Assembly: GCA_001604565.1 (NCBI GenBank)
Contig: LVBV01000005.1
Span: 1 to 64,000 of the forward strand
From: Puniceicoccales bacterium Verruco_01
Lineage (GTDB): Bacteria; Verrucomicrobiota; Verrucomicrobiia; Opitutales; Oceanipulchritudinaceae
DNA: 64,000 nt
Reading direction: 5' to 3'
Shown: piece after piece, positions 9,801 to 17,099 of the stretch
How positions within the stretch are numbered: the first letter of the stretch is position 1
How the letters are laid out: each line of letters starts with the position of its first letter
The notes under the pieces: generated by a model
The model's database searches: none
What the model was told of the DNA's origin: nothing
Seen by the model: only the letters and a program-made list of their open reading frames with translations
Position numbers and translations under genes: made by a program

Positions 9801-10230
9801 TCTCGACTTCGTCTGCGAGGGCGAGGACACAGGGGCGCGCGCATTGCCCAAGGGCGCACTCGCAGCCTACATTCCGCCCTCCTACGTGGGCGAGGCAGAA
9901 CTACGCATCCGTTTTTACCGGGAACTGGCCATGTGCGCGTCCCCCACCGAGGTCGATTCGGTTGTCGAAGCGATGCGCGACCGCTTTGGGAAACTGCCGC
10001 CACAGGTGGAAACCCTCGCGATGGTGACAAGGATTCGCACGCTGGCGGAACAGGCCGGAATCGTGCTTGTCGAAACCGAGGGCGACATCCTTCGCTGCGT
10101 CCGCGCAACCGGACGCAGGGGCGATTACCTCAAGATCGGAAATCGCTTTCCCCGCTTGACCGCCCCATCAACTGCTTTAAGGTTGCGTGAAATTGTCTCG
10201 TTTCTGAGAAGACACTCCACAGGTTCATGA
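6874..10230 (+). CDS. mfd: transcription-repair coupling factor Mfd
   Basis: Mfd releases RNA polymerase stalled at DNA damage and recruits UvrA/UvrB. The 1118-residue protein shows the full architecture: N-terminal UvrB-like region (~1-400), a CarD-like RNA-polymerase interaction domain (~430-500, GDPLVHLSHGICLYRG), a superfamily 2 translocase core with Walker A GDVGFGKTEVA (~606), VVDEEHRFG and TMSATPIPRTL, then the second RecA lobe ending in QLRGRVGR, and the TRCF C-terminal domain. The start is GTG at 6874; the ATG at 6892 is a possible alternative. The stop codon overlaps the start of the SurA-like gene (ATGA), indicating translational coupling. Confidence 0.97.
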   Translation: MDRFRFMRECILNAPGRATLVSGVAGPAVPAVLQAFLSRPGAPELAIVVCRKSGEAEAWAETLKFFDAAFGSGKLETLLLPPDDESGDDARAFDIRCDRLDTLARLAAREKSGGSLAVFTTPGGLLSPVEAVESLVRDEVTIKRGQRIAPALLAEKFGSEMGYDHEPLCETPGQYALRGGILDVYPFNAPAPVRIDFFGDEVESVRAFDPTSQRTTSVLESATIAPMHASASKRADARNILGYLGKSASWFFEEPEELAAQFPDAFNAFERGRGKATFEDLFTERAQSDEWYGLSTLAEKDTLFSSPAKRIEIRAEATADHLPATPEGVLGIDRVAAEETARRVMMRELAAWRREGWRILFVPQNEGEAERLKTLAAQVPDWKDAAPEFLPGSLRRGFRLSGMPWKPLGGTKGVALVPVAEVFGTVKPRPAGLRRRLLPRRTQVDQALDFSELAPGDPLVHLSHGICLYRGLSRMQGVSGEEEVISLEFADGLILHLPLHESHLLTRYVGLTKKSPKLGKVGSGGWEKARAAAERATLDFAAELLRMQAVRETGVGFAFEKDDRLQEVFEKTFPWQETPDQAKAIAETKADMESPRVMDRLICGDVGFGKTEVALRAAFKAVMSRKQVAVLAPTTVLAQQHFNTFRERFAEFPVTIEMLSRFRTGPEQDKIVADLAAGRVDIVIGTHRLLGADVVFKDLGLLVVDEEHRFGVRHKERIKAMSAQVDVLTMSATPIPRTLYLALMGARALSVIETAPVDRLPIQTIVKQYSHDIVKEAISREVERGGQVFYLHNRVQTIDAVAERLHEMLPNLRIGVGHGQMDEGMLEKVMTKFVAGDYDVLVCTTIIESGLDIPNCNTILIEGADRFGLAQLYQLRGRVGRFKRQAYAYLLLHHHARMLDPARRRLAALKQYRSLGAGYRIAMRDLELRGAGNLIGAKQSGHIAGVGFDLYCQLLRQSISRLKGEKGAALVRANVHLDFVCEGEDTGARALPKGALAAYIPPSYVGEAELRIRFYRELAMCASPTEVDSVVEAMRDRFGKLPPQVETLAMVTRIRTLAEQAGIVLVETEGDILRCVRATGRRGDYLKIGNRFPRLTAPSTALRLREIVSFLRRHSTGS

Positions 10231-11213
10231 AGCACATTGCCCCTTTCACGGCCATCGCGGCCCTGCTCCTTTCCGCGTCCACCGTCCCTGCCCAGACCGT
10301 CCACAAGGTTTGGACCCTGCCCATCGTCCAGGGGGCTGCGGCTGTCGTGGAAGATCATATCATCACGCTGGAGGAGGTGCGCGGCGAGGTACTTCAACTG
10401 GCTCCCCGCGTGGAGCAGGAGTCCAAATCGATGGAGGACTTCGACCGCAAGATGTCCCAGCTCTATCTGGACACGGTCCAGAACCTGATCGACCAGTATT
10501 TGATCGTGAAGGAATTCGGCGAAAAGAAATACAATTTCCCGAACAACATCGTTTCCGCCGAATACGAGCGTATCCTCATCGAGGACTTCAACAACGACCG
10601 CACGGCTTTCCACAAGTATCTTCAGGCCCTCGGCATGAATACGCGCGAATTCAAACAGGACTTGCGCGACAAGTTCATCGTGAGCGCCATGCGCAGCAAC
10701 CAGCGCAAGAGCATGTCGTCGGTCTCCCCGGAGAAGATCACCAGCTACTACCGCGATCACCAGCAGGAGTTTTTCCGCGAGGAATCCATCCACCTGCGCT
10801 TGATCATGCTCAAGCCCATCGGCGACGAGTCCCCCGATCTCATGCGCCAGCAGGTGGATACCATTCTGACGGACCTGGATTCGGGCAAGCCTTTCGCCGA
10901 CGTGGCGCGCCTGTACAGCCAGGACTCGCGCCGCAGCCGCGGTGGCGACTGGGGCTGGATCACCCGCAAGGATTTGAACTCCGCCCTCGCGGACATGGCC
11001 TTTTCAATCCCGACGGGCGAGCACAGCAAGGCCCTCACCATCGGCAAACAGATCTACATCCTTTTTGTGGAGGATCGTCGCCCCGAAGGCGTGCAGCCGC
11101 TCGCAGACGTGCGGGAACAGATCGAGGACAATATCGCAGGCGAACTTTCCCGTCAGGCGCAGCAGGTCTGGATTCAGCGGCTGCGGCAGAAGGCCTACAT
11201 CAAGTATTATTGA
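10227..11213 (+). CDS. SurA-like periplasmic peptidyl-prolyl isomerase
   Basis: A 328-residue exported protein with a signal peptide (residues 1-23, cleaved after VPAQ). A helical SurA_N-type chaperone region follows (~30-180), then one parvulin-type PPIC domain (~190-285) with FADVARLYSQDSRRSRGGDWGW, the typical parvulin core. A basic C-terminal helix closes the protein. Members escort outer-membrane proteins across the periplasm. SurA of E. coli has two parvulin domains; this one has a single copy, which is common outside proteobacteria. It starts inside the mfd stop (ATGA), so both are made from one message; the functional link to mfd is unclear. Confidence 0.87.
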   Translation: MKHIAPFTAIAALLLSASTVPAQTVHKVWTLPIVQGAAAVVEDHIITLEEVRGEVLQLAPRVEQESKSMEDFDRKMSQLYLDTVQNLIDQYLIVKEFGEKKYNFPNNIVSAEYERILIEDFNNDRTAFHKYLQALGMNTREFKQDLRDKFIVSAMRSNQRKSMSSVSPEKITSYYRDHQQEFFREESIHLRLIMLKPIGDESPDLMRQQVDTILTDLDSGKPFADVARLYSQDSRRSRGGDWGWITRKDLNSALADMAFSIPTGEHSKALTIGKQIYILFVEDRRPEGVQPLADVREQIEDNIAGELSRQAQQVWIQRLRQKAYIKYY

Positions 11214-11215
11214 TT

Positions 11216-11256
11216 CTCTTCCTCCGCCGTTTCTTGACATGAGGAGAGTTTTTTTT
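11216..11256 (+). terminator. probable intrinsic terminator after the SurA-like gene
   Basis: CTCTTCCTC at 11216-11224 can pair with GAGGAGAG at 11241-11248 (one bulge), followed at once by eight T residues at 11249-11256. The loop is long (16 bases), so the stem is not ideal. It would separate the mfd message from the HPr gene, whose ATG lies 50 bases on. Confidence 0.5.
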
Positions 11257-11305
11257 CAGAGCTTTGCATCGCACCAGGGTTGAGGAACTCTTTCCGTTTA
11301 GCCAG

Positions 11306-11605
11306 ATGTCAACGACAGACAGCACTTCCCAGGGCTCGCAGATTTCCGTCGAGCTGATCGTAAAAAACAGGATGGGGATTCACGCGCGCCCGGCGGCGAT
11401 GATCGTGAGGATCGCCAACCGCTTCCCGGCGGAGCTGTATGTGGAGAAGGACGACGAGCAGGTGAACGGAAAAAGCATCATGGGCCTGATGATGCTGGCG
11501 GCGGGACAGGGTTCCAAACTGCGCTTCACCACCCTTGGTGAGGGCGGTCAGGATATGCTCAAGGAGATGGAGAAGCTGTTTGAACGCAAGTTCGACGAGC
11601 CGTAG
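11306..11605 (+). CDS. ptsH: HPr-like phosphocarrier protein
   Basis: A 99-residue HPr. The phosphorylatable histidine is His26 in GIHARPA, and the regulatory serine is Ser57 in GKSIMGLMML, so both the EI-dependent and the HPr-kinase-dependent sites are kept. The N-terminus carries about ten extra polar residues compared with classical HPr. In bacteria without a full sugar PTS, such HPr proteins serve in PTS-Ntr or HprK signalling. Neither enzyme I nor HprK is in the window, so which applies here is open. I chose the ATG at 11306; GAGGAA at 11283-11288 is rather far upstream for a ribosome-binding site. Confidence 0.92.
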   Translation: MSTTDSTSQGSQISVELIVKNRMGIHARPAAMIVRIANRFPAELYVEKDDEQVNGKSIMGLMMLAAGQGSKLRFTTLGEGGQDMLKEMEKLFERKFDEP

Positions 11606-11614
11606 TCTTTCCCC

Positions 11615-12622
11615 ATGTCCTTTATCCCCTCCGACTCCCGATATTCGAATTCCTCCCTGTTTGTCCCGTGTGGTGCAAGTGGGCTGCGTCTGCCCAGAAT
11701 CTCGCTGGGACTGTGGCACAACTTTGGCGGGTCTGCCGATCCGGAGAAGGCTCGCGAGATTGTCCTTGGTGCCTTCGATCGCGGAATCGTTCATTTCGAT
11801 CTGGCGAATAACTACGGTCCGCCTCCCGGCGAGGCGGAACGCACCTTTGGTGGAATTCTCGCCTCGGACCTTCGCGCGTTGCGCGACGAGCTGACGGTTG
11901 CCACCAAGGCGGGATATGGCATGTGGGAGGGCCCGTACGGGGACGGCGGCAGCCGCAAATACCTTCTCGCCAGCCTCGACCAGAGTCTTCGCCGCATGGG
12001 GCTGGAATACGTGGATGTGTTCTATCACCACAGACCGGATCCGAACACGCCTCTTGAAGAAACGATGGGAGCTCTGGCAAGCGCCGTGCAGAGCGGCAAG
12101 GCCCTCTACGTGGGACTTTCCAACTACAACGCGGCCCAGACACGTCGGGCCGTGGCAATCCTGAGAGAGATGGGGATTCGTCCGCTCGTCCATCAGGGCC
12201 GCTACAACATTCTGGATCGCCGGATCGAGGCGGACGGGCTCCTTTCCACCCTGACGGAGACCGGACTGGGCTTTGTCGCCTTCAGCCCGCTTGCGCAAGG
12301 CCTGCTTTCGGGCCGGTATCTGGAGGGTGTCCCCGCGGATTCCCGCGCCGTGCGCGACGGTCGTTTTCTTTCCATGCGCGACCTGACGGAAAACCATGTC
12401 AGCGTTCTGAAAAGTCTGGCTGCCGTCGCCGAAAAACGTGGCCAGAGCCTAGCGCAGATGGCCCTCGCTTGGGTCTTGAAGGATTCCGCCGTGACAAGCG
12501 TCATCATCGGGGCGAGCCGACTGTCGCAGATCGACGACAACCTCGGCGCTGTGAAGAACACGAATTTCTCGGCGGAGGAACTGGCGGAAATCAACGCCCT
12601 CGCCGCTAGGTATTCGAAGTAG
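11615..12622 (+). CDS. aldo/keto reductase, YghZ-like
   Basis: A 335-residue NADPH-dependent aldo/keto reductase. The catalytic tetrad is visible: Asp and Tyr in FDLANNYGPP, Lys in VATKAGYGMW, and His in FYHHRPD. The cofactor-binding C-terminal block is SVIIGASRLSQI. Closest in style to YghZ (L-glyceraldehyde 3-phosphate reductase), with the diagnostic long GYGMWEGPYGDGGSRK loop. It probably detoxifies small aldehydes such as methylglyoxal or L-glyceraldehyde 3-phosphate. It starts 10 bp after the HPr stop and may share its message. It converges on the LytTR regulator with only 9 bp between the stops. Confidence 0.92.
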   Translation: MSFIPSDSRYSNSSLFVPCGASGLRLPRISLGLWHNFGGSADPEKAREIVLGAFDRGIVHFDLANNYGPPPGEAERTFGGILASDLRALRDELTVATKAGYGMWEGPYGDGGSRKYLLASLDQSLRRMGLEYVDVFYHHRPDPNTPLEETMGALASAVQSGKALYVGLSNYNAAQTRRAVAILREMGIRPLVHQGRYNILDRRIEADGLLSTLTETGLGFVAFSPLAQGLLSGRYLEGVPADSRAVRDGRFLSMRDLTENHVSVLKSLAAVAEKRGQSLAQMALAWVLKDSAVTSVIIGASRLSQIDDNLGAVKNTNFSAEELAEINALAARYSK

Positions 12623-12631
12623 CGGGGTTCG

Positions 12632-13372
12632 TCAGAGACTCAGGCGATCGCGGAAGGTGGCGGCCTGCCTGCGGGACAGCTCCACGGCAAGATCCCCCTC
12701 CATCGTCACCTTGAGGCTTCCACTGAACCAGAGGTCCACTTTCTTCACCTTGTGGATGTTGATGAGCTGGGATCGGTTCGCGCGGAAAAAGATCGTGGGG
12801 TCCATCCGCTCCTCCAGTGACGAGAGTGAGCGCGGCAGCATCGCGGAATTTCCGGCGAAGCGCACGATGGAATAGTTGCCGTCGCTCTCCACAAGCACGA
12901 TCTCGCGCAGCGGCAGGAGCCAGCAGCGGTCGCCGTCGCGCAGGAAAACGCGGTCTTCGGCGCTGAGCTTGCTCGTGGGCGGGGCGGGATTCTTCTCCTC
13001 CTCGTCCCTGCGGGAGACGATGCCATCCTTAGCCCGTTGAACGGCCTCCGCCAGACGTGCCGGATCGATGGGCTTGAGGAGGTAATCAAGAGCGTTGAAT
13101 TCGAAGGCGCGGAGCGCATGTTCGTCAAAGGCGGTGACGAAGACCACTTCCGGCAGGGCGCCTTCCATCTTCTCAAGCAGGTCGAAGCCCGTTCCCCCCG
13201 GCATCTGCACGTCGAGGAAAACAAGGTCGGGATTGAGAGCACGGATCGCCTCCGCCGCCTCGGTGACATGAGCGGCCTCCCCCACCACCTGAATTTCGGG
13301 GAAGGCATCGAGCAACCGGCGTAGTTCAACGCGCGCAAGCCTTTCGTCGTCAACGATGAGCGTTCGGATCAT
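12632..13372 (-). CDS. LytTR-family response regulator
   Basis: A 246-residue two-component regulator. The receiver domain (residues 1-120) has the acidic pocket IVDDE, the phospho-acceptor Asp in LVFLDVQMPGG (~55), FVTAFDEHAL and the Lys of YLLKPI. A linker with RRDEEEKN leads to a LytTR DNA-binding domain (~140-246; ILVESDGNYSIVRF, RANRSQLINI). LytTR regulators bind pairs of imperfect direct repeats upstream of targets. It overlaps the sensor kinase stop by four bases (ATGA), so the kinase upstream is its partner. Confidence 0.95.
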   Translation of the reverse strand: MIRTLIVDDERLARVELRRLLDAFPEIQVVGEAAHVTEAAEAIRALNPDLVFLDVQMPGGTGFDLLEKMEGALPEVVFVTAFDEHALRAFEFNALDYLLKPIDPARLAEAVQRAKDGIVSRRDEEEKNPAPPTSKLSAEDRVFLRDGDRCWLLPLREIVLVESDGNYSIVRFAGNSAMLPRSLSSLEERMDPTIFFRANRSQLINIHKVKKVDLWFSGSLKVTMEGDLAVELSRRQAATFRDRLSL

Positions 13373-14442
13373 ACGGTGATTCTCCTATAGGGCATCTGGA
13401 TCGTCGCTGTGACAATACCGTCCTTTTCGGCGAGTTCAATTGAGGAAGATGGACCGACAAGGCGGTCGAGGCGCGTGCGTGCGTTCAGGAGCCCTAGCCC
13501 ATTGCCACCGGCGGCACCCTTGAGAGTGCCGGGATTGGCCACCACGATCGAGCAGGTGTCGCCGTCGATGAAGCCCGTGATCGAAAGAAGTCCGCCGTTC
13601 ACCATCGTTGCGATGCCGTGTTTGACCGCGTTTTCCGCAAGAATCTGGACGAGCATCGTGGGAACGGGCACGTCCATCATGCCCGCCGGGATGTTGATGT
13701 GGACGCTCAGGCGTTCCTCGAAGCGGAGTTTTTCAAGCTCCAGATAATGCCGCACTGTGCCGAGTTCCTCCCGCAGCGGGCGGAGCATGCTCTCCGATTG
13801 AAGCGCCGCGCGTAAAAGCAGGGAAAGATGCAGCACGGCCTCCTGCGCCCGGTCGGGGTGCTCGTTCACTAGGGCGCGGATCGTGTTTAGACTGTTGAAG
13901 AGGAAGTGCGGATTGATCTGCGCCTTGAGAACACGCAGTTCCGCCTCGCGCAACGCCTTTTCCGCCTCCAGTCGGCTCACTTCCGCCTTGTTGGATCGTT
14001 TCACGGCAAGGCTGGAAACATATACACCCGCCCAGCCGCCGAAGAGCACGGCCTTGAAGAACCAGAGGCCGAAAAACGCCCGGGGAAGCTCGAAACGCTG
14101 ATCCACCGACTTCAGTTGGAAGAAGGCGAAAAGCTCCAGCGATAAAACGGTCATGAGCAGCGAACAGACCGGAATTCCCACGAGAAAGGCATGCACATAC
14201 ACACTGCGCCACGATGCGGTTTCCCCCGCGCTTTGGATGAACATACGCAGCAGATGCGTCCCCAGCATGCAGCAGAAGAAGAACCGCATGTCGCTCTTGA
14301 GCTCCTCATCCATCGGACGATCGTGCAGCATCACGTTCAAGACCATCATGATCACGCAGAAGGTGAGCCATGCGGCGAAGTTGCGGATGAAAAAGGATCT
14401 ATCGAATTTGAGGGAACGAGGGAGATTTTCCGAAATTCTCAC
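13369..14442 (-). CDS. LytS/YehU-type sensor histidine kinase
   Basis: A 357-residue kinase of the His_kinase (LytS) class. Four membrane helices occupy residues ~20-160 with no large extracytoplasmic domain, so the signal is probably sensed in or at the membrane. The phospho-histidine box is QINPHFLFNSLNTIRALV (~200), followed by the N-box NAVKHGI and the G-box GNGLGLLNAR of the ATPase domain. It lies first in a two-gene unit with the LytTR regulator. The 140 bp upstream separates it from a divergent small gene; no target operon can be named. Confidence 0.94.
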   Translation of the reverse strand: MRISENLPRSLKFDRSFFIRNFAAWLTFCVIMMVLNVMLHDRPMDEELKSDMRFFFCCMLGTHLLRMFIQSAGETASWRSVYVHAFLVGIPVCSLLMTVLSLELFAFFQLKSVDQRFELPRAFFGLWFFKAVLFGGWAGVYVSSLAVKRSNKAEVSRLEAEKALREAELRVLKAQINPHFLFNSLNTIRALVNEHPDRAQEAVLHLSLLLRAALQSESMLRPLREELGTVRHYLELEKLRFEERLSVHINIPAGMMDVPVPTMLVQILAENAVKHGIATMVNGGLLSITGFIDGDTCSIVVANPGTLKGAAGGNGLGLLNARTRLDRLVGPSSSIELAEKDGIVTATIQMPYRRITV

Positions 14443-14582
14443 GACAACTTCAATTTATCCTATCTTATCCCATGGTCGAGCCGGCTGATTACAAACGGTC
14501 AAAAGACGCCGCAGACGGGGTGTTTTGACTGATTTTTGTCCGATTCTTTGGAGATATTCGTCAATGCCGATATAGTGGGGTA

Positions 14583-14945
14583 ATGAGCGAGCGCGCCCTA
14601 CTCTATCCCTCCGGCGCCGTGATCGAAGGCACCGTCCACTACCGCCGCAAGCGGCAGTCGCGGACGAGCTTTGACGTCGAAACGACGCGGCGCTTCCGGT
14701 TTTTCACCCCCCTGCCGACTAAATGGCGCGCCATGCAGCGGCTCAAGGACGTGATCGAGGCCGTGTACGGGAGCGATCTGGCACCGGGTTGGGAATTCTC
14801 CTACGAGATGGAGCTTCCCGTGGAGGCTCCCGAGGAAATGCGCGGCGAAAAAGAACGTTTTCTCCCACTTTCCGCTGCTACGTCGGGACGGATGGACGAG
14901 TCCGGCAGAGCGGCGGAATCCACGGGCCATTCATGCGTGGCCTGA
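14583..14945 (+). CDS. small protein of unknown function
   Basis: A 120-residue open frame starting with ATG after GTGGGG. Codons end mostly in G or C up to about residue 90 (EEMRGE), as in real genes here, and the frame is rich in Arg and aromatic residues (RFRFFTPLPTKW). No family is recognised. The last ~25 residues have a weaker coding look; a shift into the next frame near 14855 would give an alternative tail running FRCYVGTDGRVRQ to 14977, which looks at least as protein-like. A frameshift or an incorrect tail is therefore possible. Confidence 0.5.
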   Translation: MSERALLYPSGAVIEGTVHYRRKRQSRTSFDVETTRRFRFFTPLPTKWRAMQRLKDVIEAVYGSDLAPGWEFSYEMELPVEAPEEMRGEKERFLPLSAATSGRMDESGRAAESTGHSCVA

Positions 14946-14973
14946 GGTGCTCCTCACCGTCGTTCTGCGTTTT

Positions 14974-15002
14974 TTGACAGACACGAAGAACGTACGTAAG
15001 AT
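14974..15002 (+). promoter_or_regulatory. near-consensus sigma70-type promoter
   Basis: A perfect TTGACA at 14974-14979 and TAAGAT at 14997-15002 are spaced by exactly 17 bp. The ATG of the next gene is at 15021, so the message would start only about 10 bases before it. This is one of the strongest-looking promoters in the window. Confidence 0.72.
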
Positions 15003-15020
15003 AAGGGTGCGGGACGGGCG

Positions 15021-15500
15021 ATGACGACGGGGAATGTCAGGCTCACGGCGGATCAGTTGACGCATGGAACGGCGCGGGAATTGCTGACACTTCTGAGGGC
15101 GGTTTCTGCGGACGGACGCCTTACCGACGAGGAGATTCAGCTTCTGGGCGACTGGTTGGAAGCGGCTCAGGAGAAGGAGCTGCCGGCACTGAAGTATCTG
15201 AAGGCTCTCGTCAAAAACGTCTTGCACGACCAGACCGTCACCGAAACGGACCGGCGCGATCTGGTTCACGCCATTCTGGACGTGATGCCCGAAAACCTGT
15301 GCAGGGAGGCGCGGCTGCGCTTCGGCAGCGCGGCACGCTCAGCACACGGCGGCATTGTGGAGCCGCGCGACGATACTCCCCGGCTGCCCGTTTCGGAGGA
15401 GCAGTTGCTCCTCATGGCGGTCCTAGGAATTTCCTTCCCGGACGACTGCACCTATGCGCAGGCCTGCGAACTGATCGCCAAAAGGCTCGAAGGAAGGTGA
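15021..15500 (+). CDS. small acidic helical protein, possibly TerB-like
   Basis: A 159-residue cytoplasmic protein, all-helical by composition. Residues ~20-95 (LLRAVSADGRLTDEEIQLL, then DQTVTETDRRDL) have the twofold ADGRLTDEE-like acidic motif seen in TerB/TerB-like domains, which bind divalent metal in tellurite-resistance and membrane-stress proteins. The assignment is tentative because the repeat is only loosely matched. The C-terminal third (SEEQLLLMAVLG onward) is unassigned. It has its own strong promoter (14974-15002) and ends one base before the gatB stop on the opposite strand. Confidence 0.62.
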   Translation: MTTGNVRLTADQLTHGTARELLTLLRAVSADGRLTDEEIQLLGDWLEAAQEKELPALKYLKALVKNVLHDQTVTETDRRDLVHAILDVMPENLCREARLRFGSAARSAHGGIVEPRDDTPRLPVSEEQLLLMAVLGISFPDDCTYAQACELIAKRLEGR

Positions 15501-16988
15501 TTATATTTCCGCGATCAGTCGGCGGAGCAGTTCGTCGATCGCCTTCGGGTCGGCCTTGCCGCGCGTGGCCTTCATGATCGGCCCCTTGAGGGCGTTGATC
15601 GCCTTGTCGTTGCCGCCCTTCACCTTGGCGACGGCGGCGGGATCGGCGGCGAGGGCGGCGCGGGCCAGCTTCTCCAGTTCGCCCGTGTCGTTCTGCGCGC
15701 GCAGACCCTTCTGATCGACGATGGCAAGGGGGTCTCCGCCCGTTTTGAAGGATTCGACAAACACCTCGTGCGCCACCTGCTTGGTGATGACGCCCTCCGC
15801 CGTAAGCTTTACGAGCTGGGCGAGGCGTGTCGGGGTCAGGCGGCACTGTGCCAAAGGCAGGGGCCCCTGCCCTTCCTCGCCCGCGGCGGCAAGTTCACGG
15901 AGCAGGTCATTCACCACATAGTTCGCAACTTCCTGCGGCTTGCCGCATAGGCGTGCGGCCTGCTCGAAGTAGGCGCAGAGCTCCGGGTCGCCAATCAGGG
16001 CGCTCGCAGCCGTGTAGGGAAGGCCGAGCGCTTCCATATAGCGGCGCTGGCGGTCAAAGGGAAGTTCACCGATCGTGGCGCGGATCTCGTCCTTCCACGC
16101 CTGATCGACGCGCACCGGCATAAGGTCGGGATCGGGGAAGTAGCGGTAATCCTGGCTATCTTCCTTGCTGCGCATCGTATAGCCGTAGCCCTGCTCCGCG
16201 TCCCAGCGGCGCGTCTCCTGCACGATCTCGGCGCCGCGGCCCGCCTCGTACAGGGCGATCTGCCGCTTCGACTCCCACTCGATGCACGCTTTGACGGCGG
16301 AGGCGCTGTTCAGGTTCTTGGACTCGGTGCGGGTGTTGAGCGTTGTCTCGCCAAGTTTGCGGACGGAGACGTTCGCATCGCAGCGCATCTGGCCCTTCTC
16401 CATGTCGCAGTCGGAAATCCCCTGCTGGGAGAGGGCCATGCGCAGGGCGTTGAGGAACGCCGCCGCCTCGTCGCCGGAGCGGAAGACAGGCTCGGTCACG
16501 ATCTCCGCGAGACTCGCACCGGTGCGGTTGTCGTCGATGTAAGAAAAGTTGCCGTTATGGTTCAGCTTGGCGGGGTCCTCCTCAAGATGGATGCGGGTGA
16601 GCTCCATCTTCTTGTGCTCGCCCATCACGCTGCGCGAGGCTCCGGGAAGCTCGATCTCCACCGCGCCGCCCTTGCAGAGGGGCTGGTCGTACTGAGAAAT
16701 CTGGTAATTCTTCGGCGAGTCCGGATACCAGTAGTTTTTACGGTCCCACTTGCACTCCGCCGCGATGTCACATCCGAACATCAGACCCATCTTGATCATG
16801 AGGTCGATGGCTTTCTTGTTGATGACGGGCAAGGTTCCCGGAAGGGCCAGCACGACGGGGTCGCATAGGGTGTTCGGCTCCTCGCCATAAACGTAGGGAG
16901 CCGGGCAGAAAGCCTTGGCCTTTGTCTTGAGCTGCACGTGGACTTCGAGTCCGATGATGACTTCGTAGGGCATGATGATGCGCTGCAT
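15501..16988 (-). CDS. gatB: Asp/Glu-tRNA(Asn/Gln) amidotransferase subunit B
   Basis: GatB is the kinase/tRNA-recognition subunit of GatCAB, which converts Glu-tRNA(Gln) and/or Asp-tRNA(Asn) to the correct amide form. The protein (495 residues, normal length) begins YEVIIGLEVHVQLKTKAKAF and contains the family blocks KNYWYPDSPKNYQISQYDQPLC, HLEEDPAKL and DYRYFPDPDL. The C-terminus holds the YqeY-like tRNA-binding domain. The ATG at 16988 has GGGAG (complement of 16995-16999) at proper distance and is preferred to a second ATG five codons on. gatA and gatC are not in the window. The presence of this gene implies that at least one of GlnRS or AsnRS is absent. Confidence 0.97.
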   Translation of the reverse strand: MQRIIMPYEVIIGLEVHVQLKTKAKAFCPAPYVYGEEPNTLCDPVVLALPGTLPVINKKAIDLMIKMGLMFGCDIAAECKWDRKNYWYPDSPKNYQISQYDQPLCKGGAVEIELPGASRSVMGEHKKMELTRIHLEEDPAKLNHNGNFSYIDDNRTGASLAEIVTEPVFRSGDEAAAFLNALRMALSQQGISDCDMEKGQMRCDANVSVRKLGETTLNTRTESKNLNSASAVKACIEWESKRQIALYEAGRGAEIVQETRRWDAEQGYGYTMRSKEDSQDYRYFPDPDLMPVRVDQAWKDEIRATIGELPFDRQRRYMEALGLPYTAASALIGDPELCAYFEQAARLCGKPQEVANYVVNDLLRELAAAGEEGQGPLPLAQCRLTPTRLAQLVKLTAEGVITKQVAHEVFVESFKTGGDPLAIVDQKGLRAQNDTGELEKLARAALAADPAAVAKVKGGNDKAINALKGPIMKATRGKADPKAIDELLRRLIAEI

Positions 16989-17051
16989 TTTACGCTCCCA
17001 AGACGCAAAGGCCAGTCATCAGTTTGTTTTCCGGCTTCGCGCGGGCATGAA

Positions 17052-17080
17052 AAGGGGCGCTCCTCTGCGGAGCGCCCCTT
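17052..17080 (-). terminator. perfect 12-bp hairpin, probable terminator of the xylanase gene
   Basis: AAGGGGCGCTCC (17052-17063) and its exact complement (17069-17080) enclose a 5-base loop. It lies 20 bp past the xylanase stop and before gatB on the same strand. The T tract after it is short, so termination may be partial. Confidence 0.6.
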
Positions 17081-17099
17081 GAAAGCGGAACAAGGCTGA

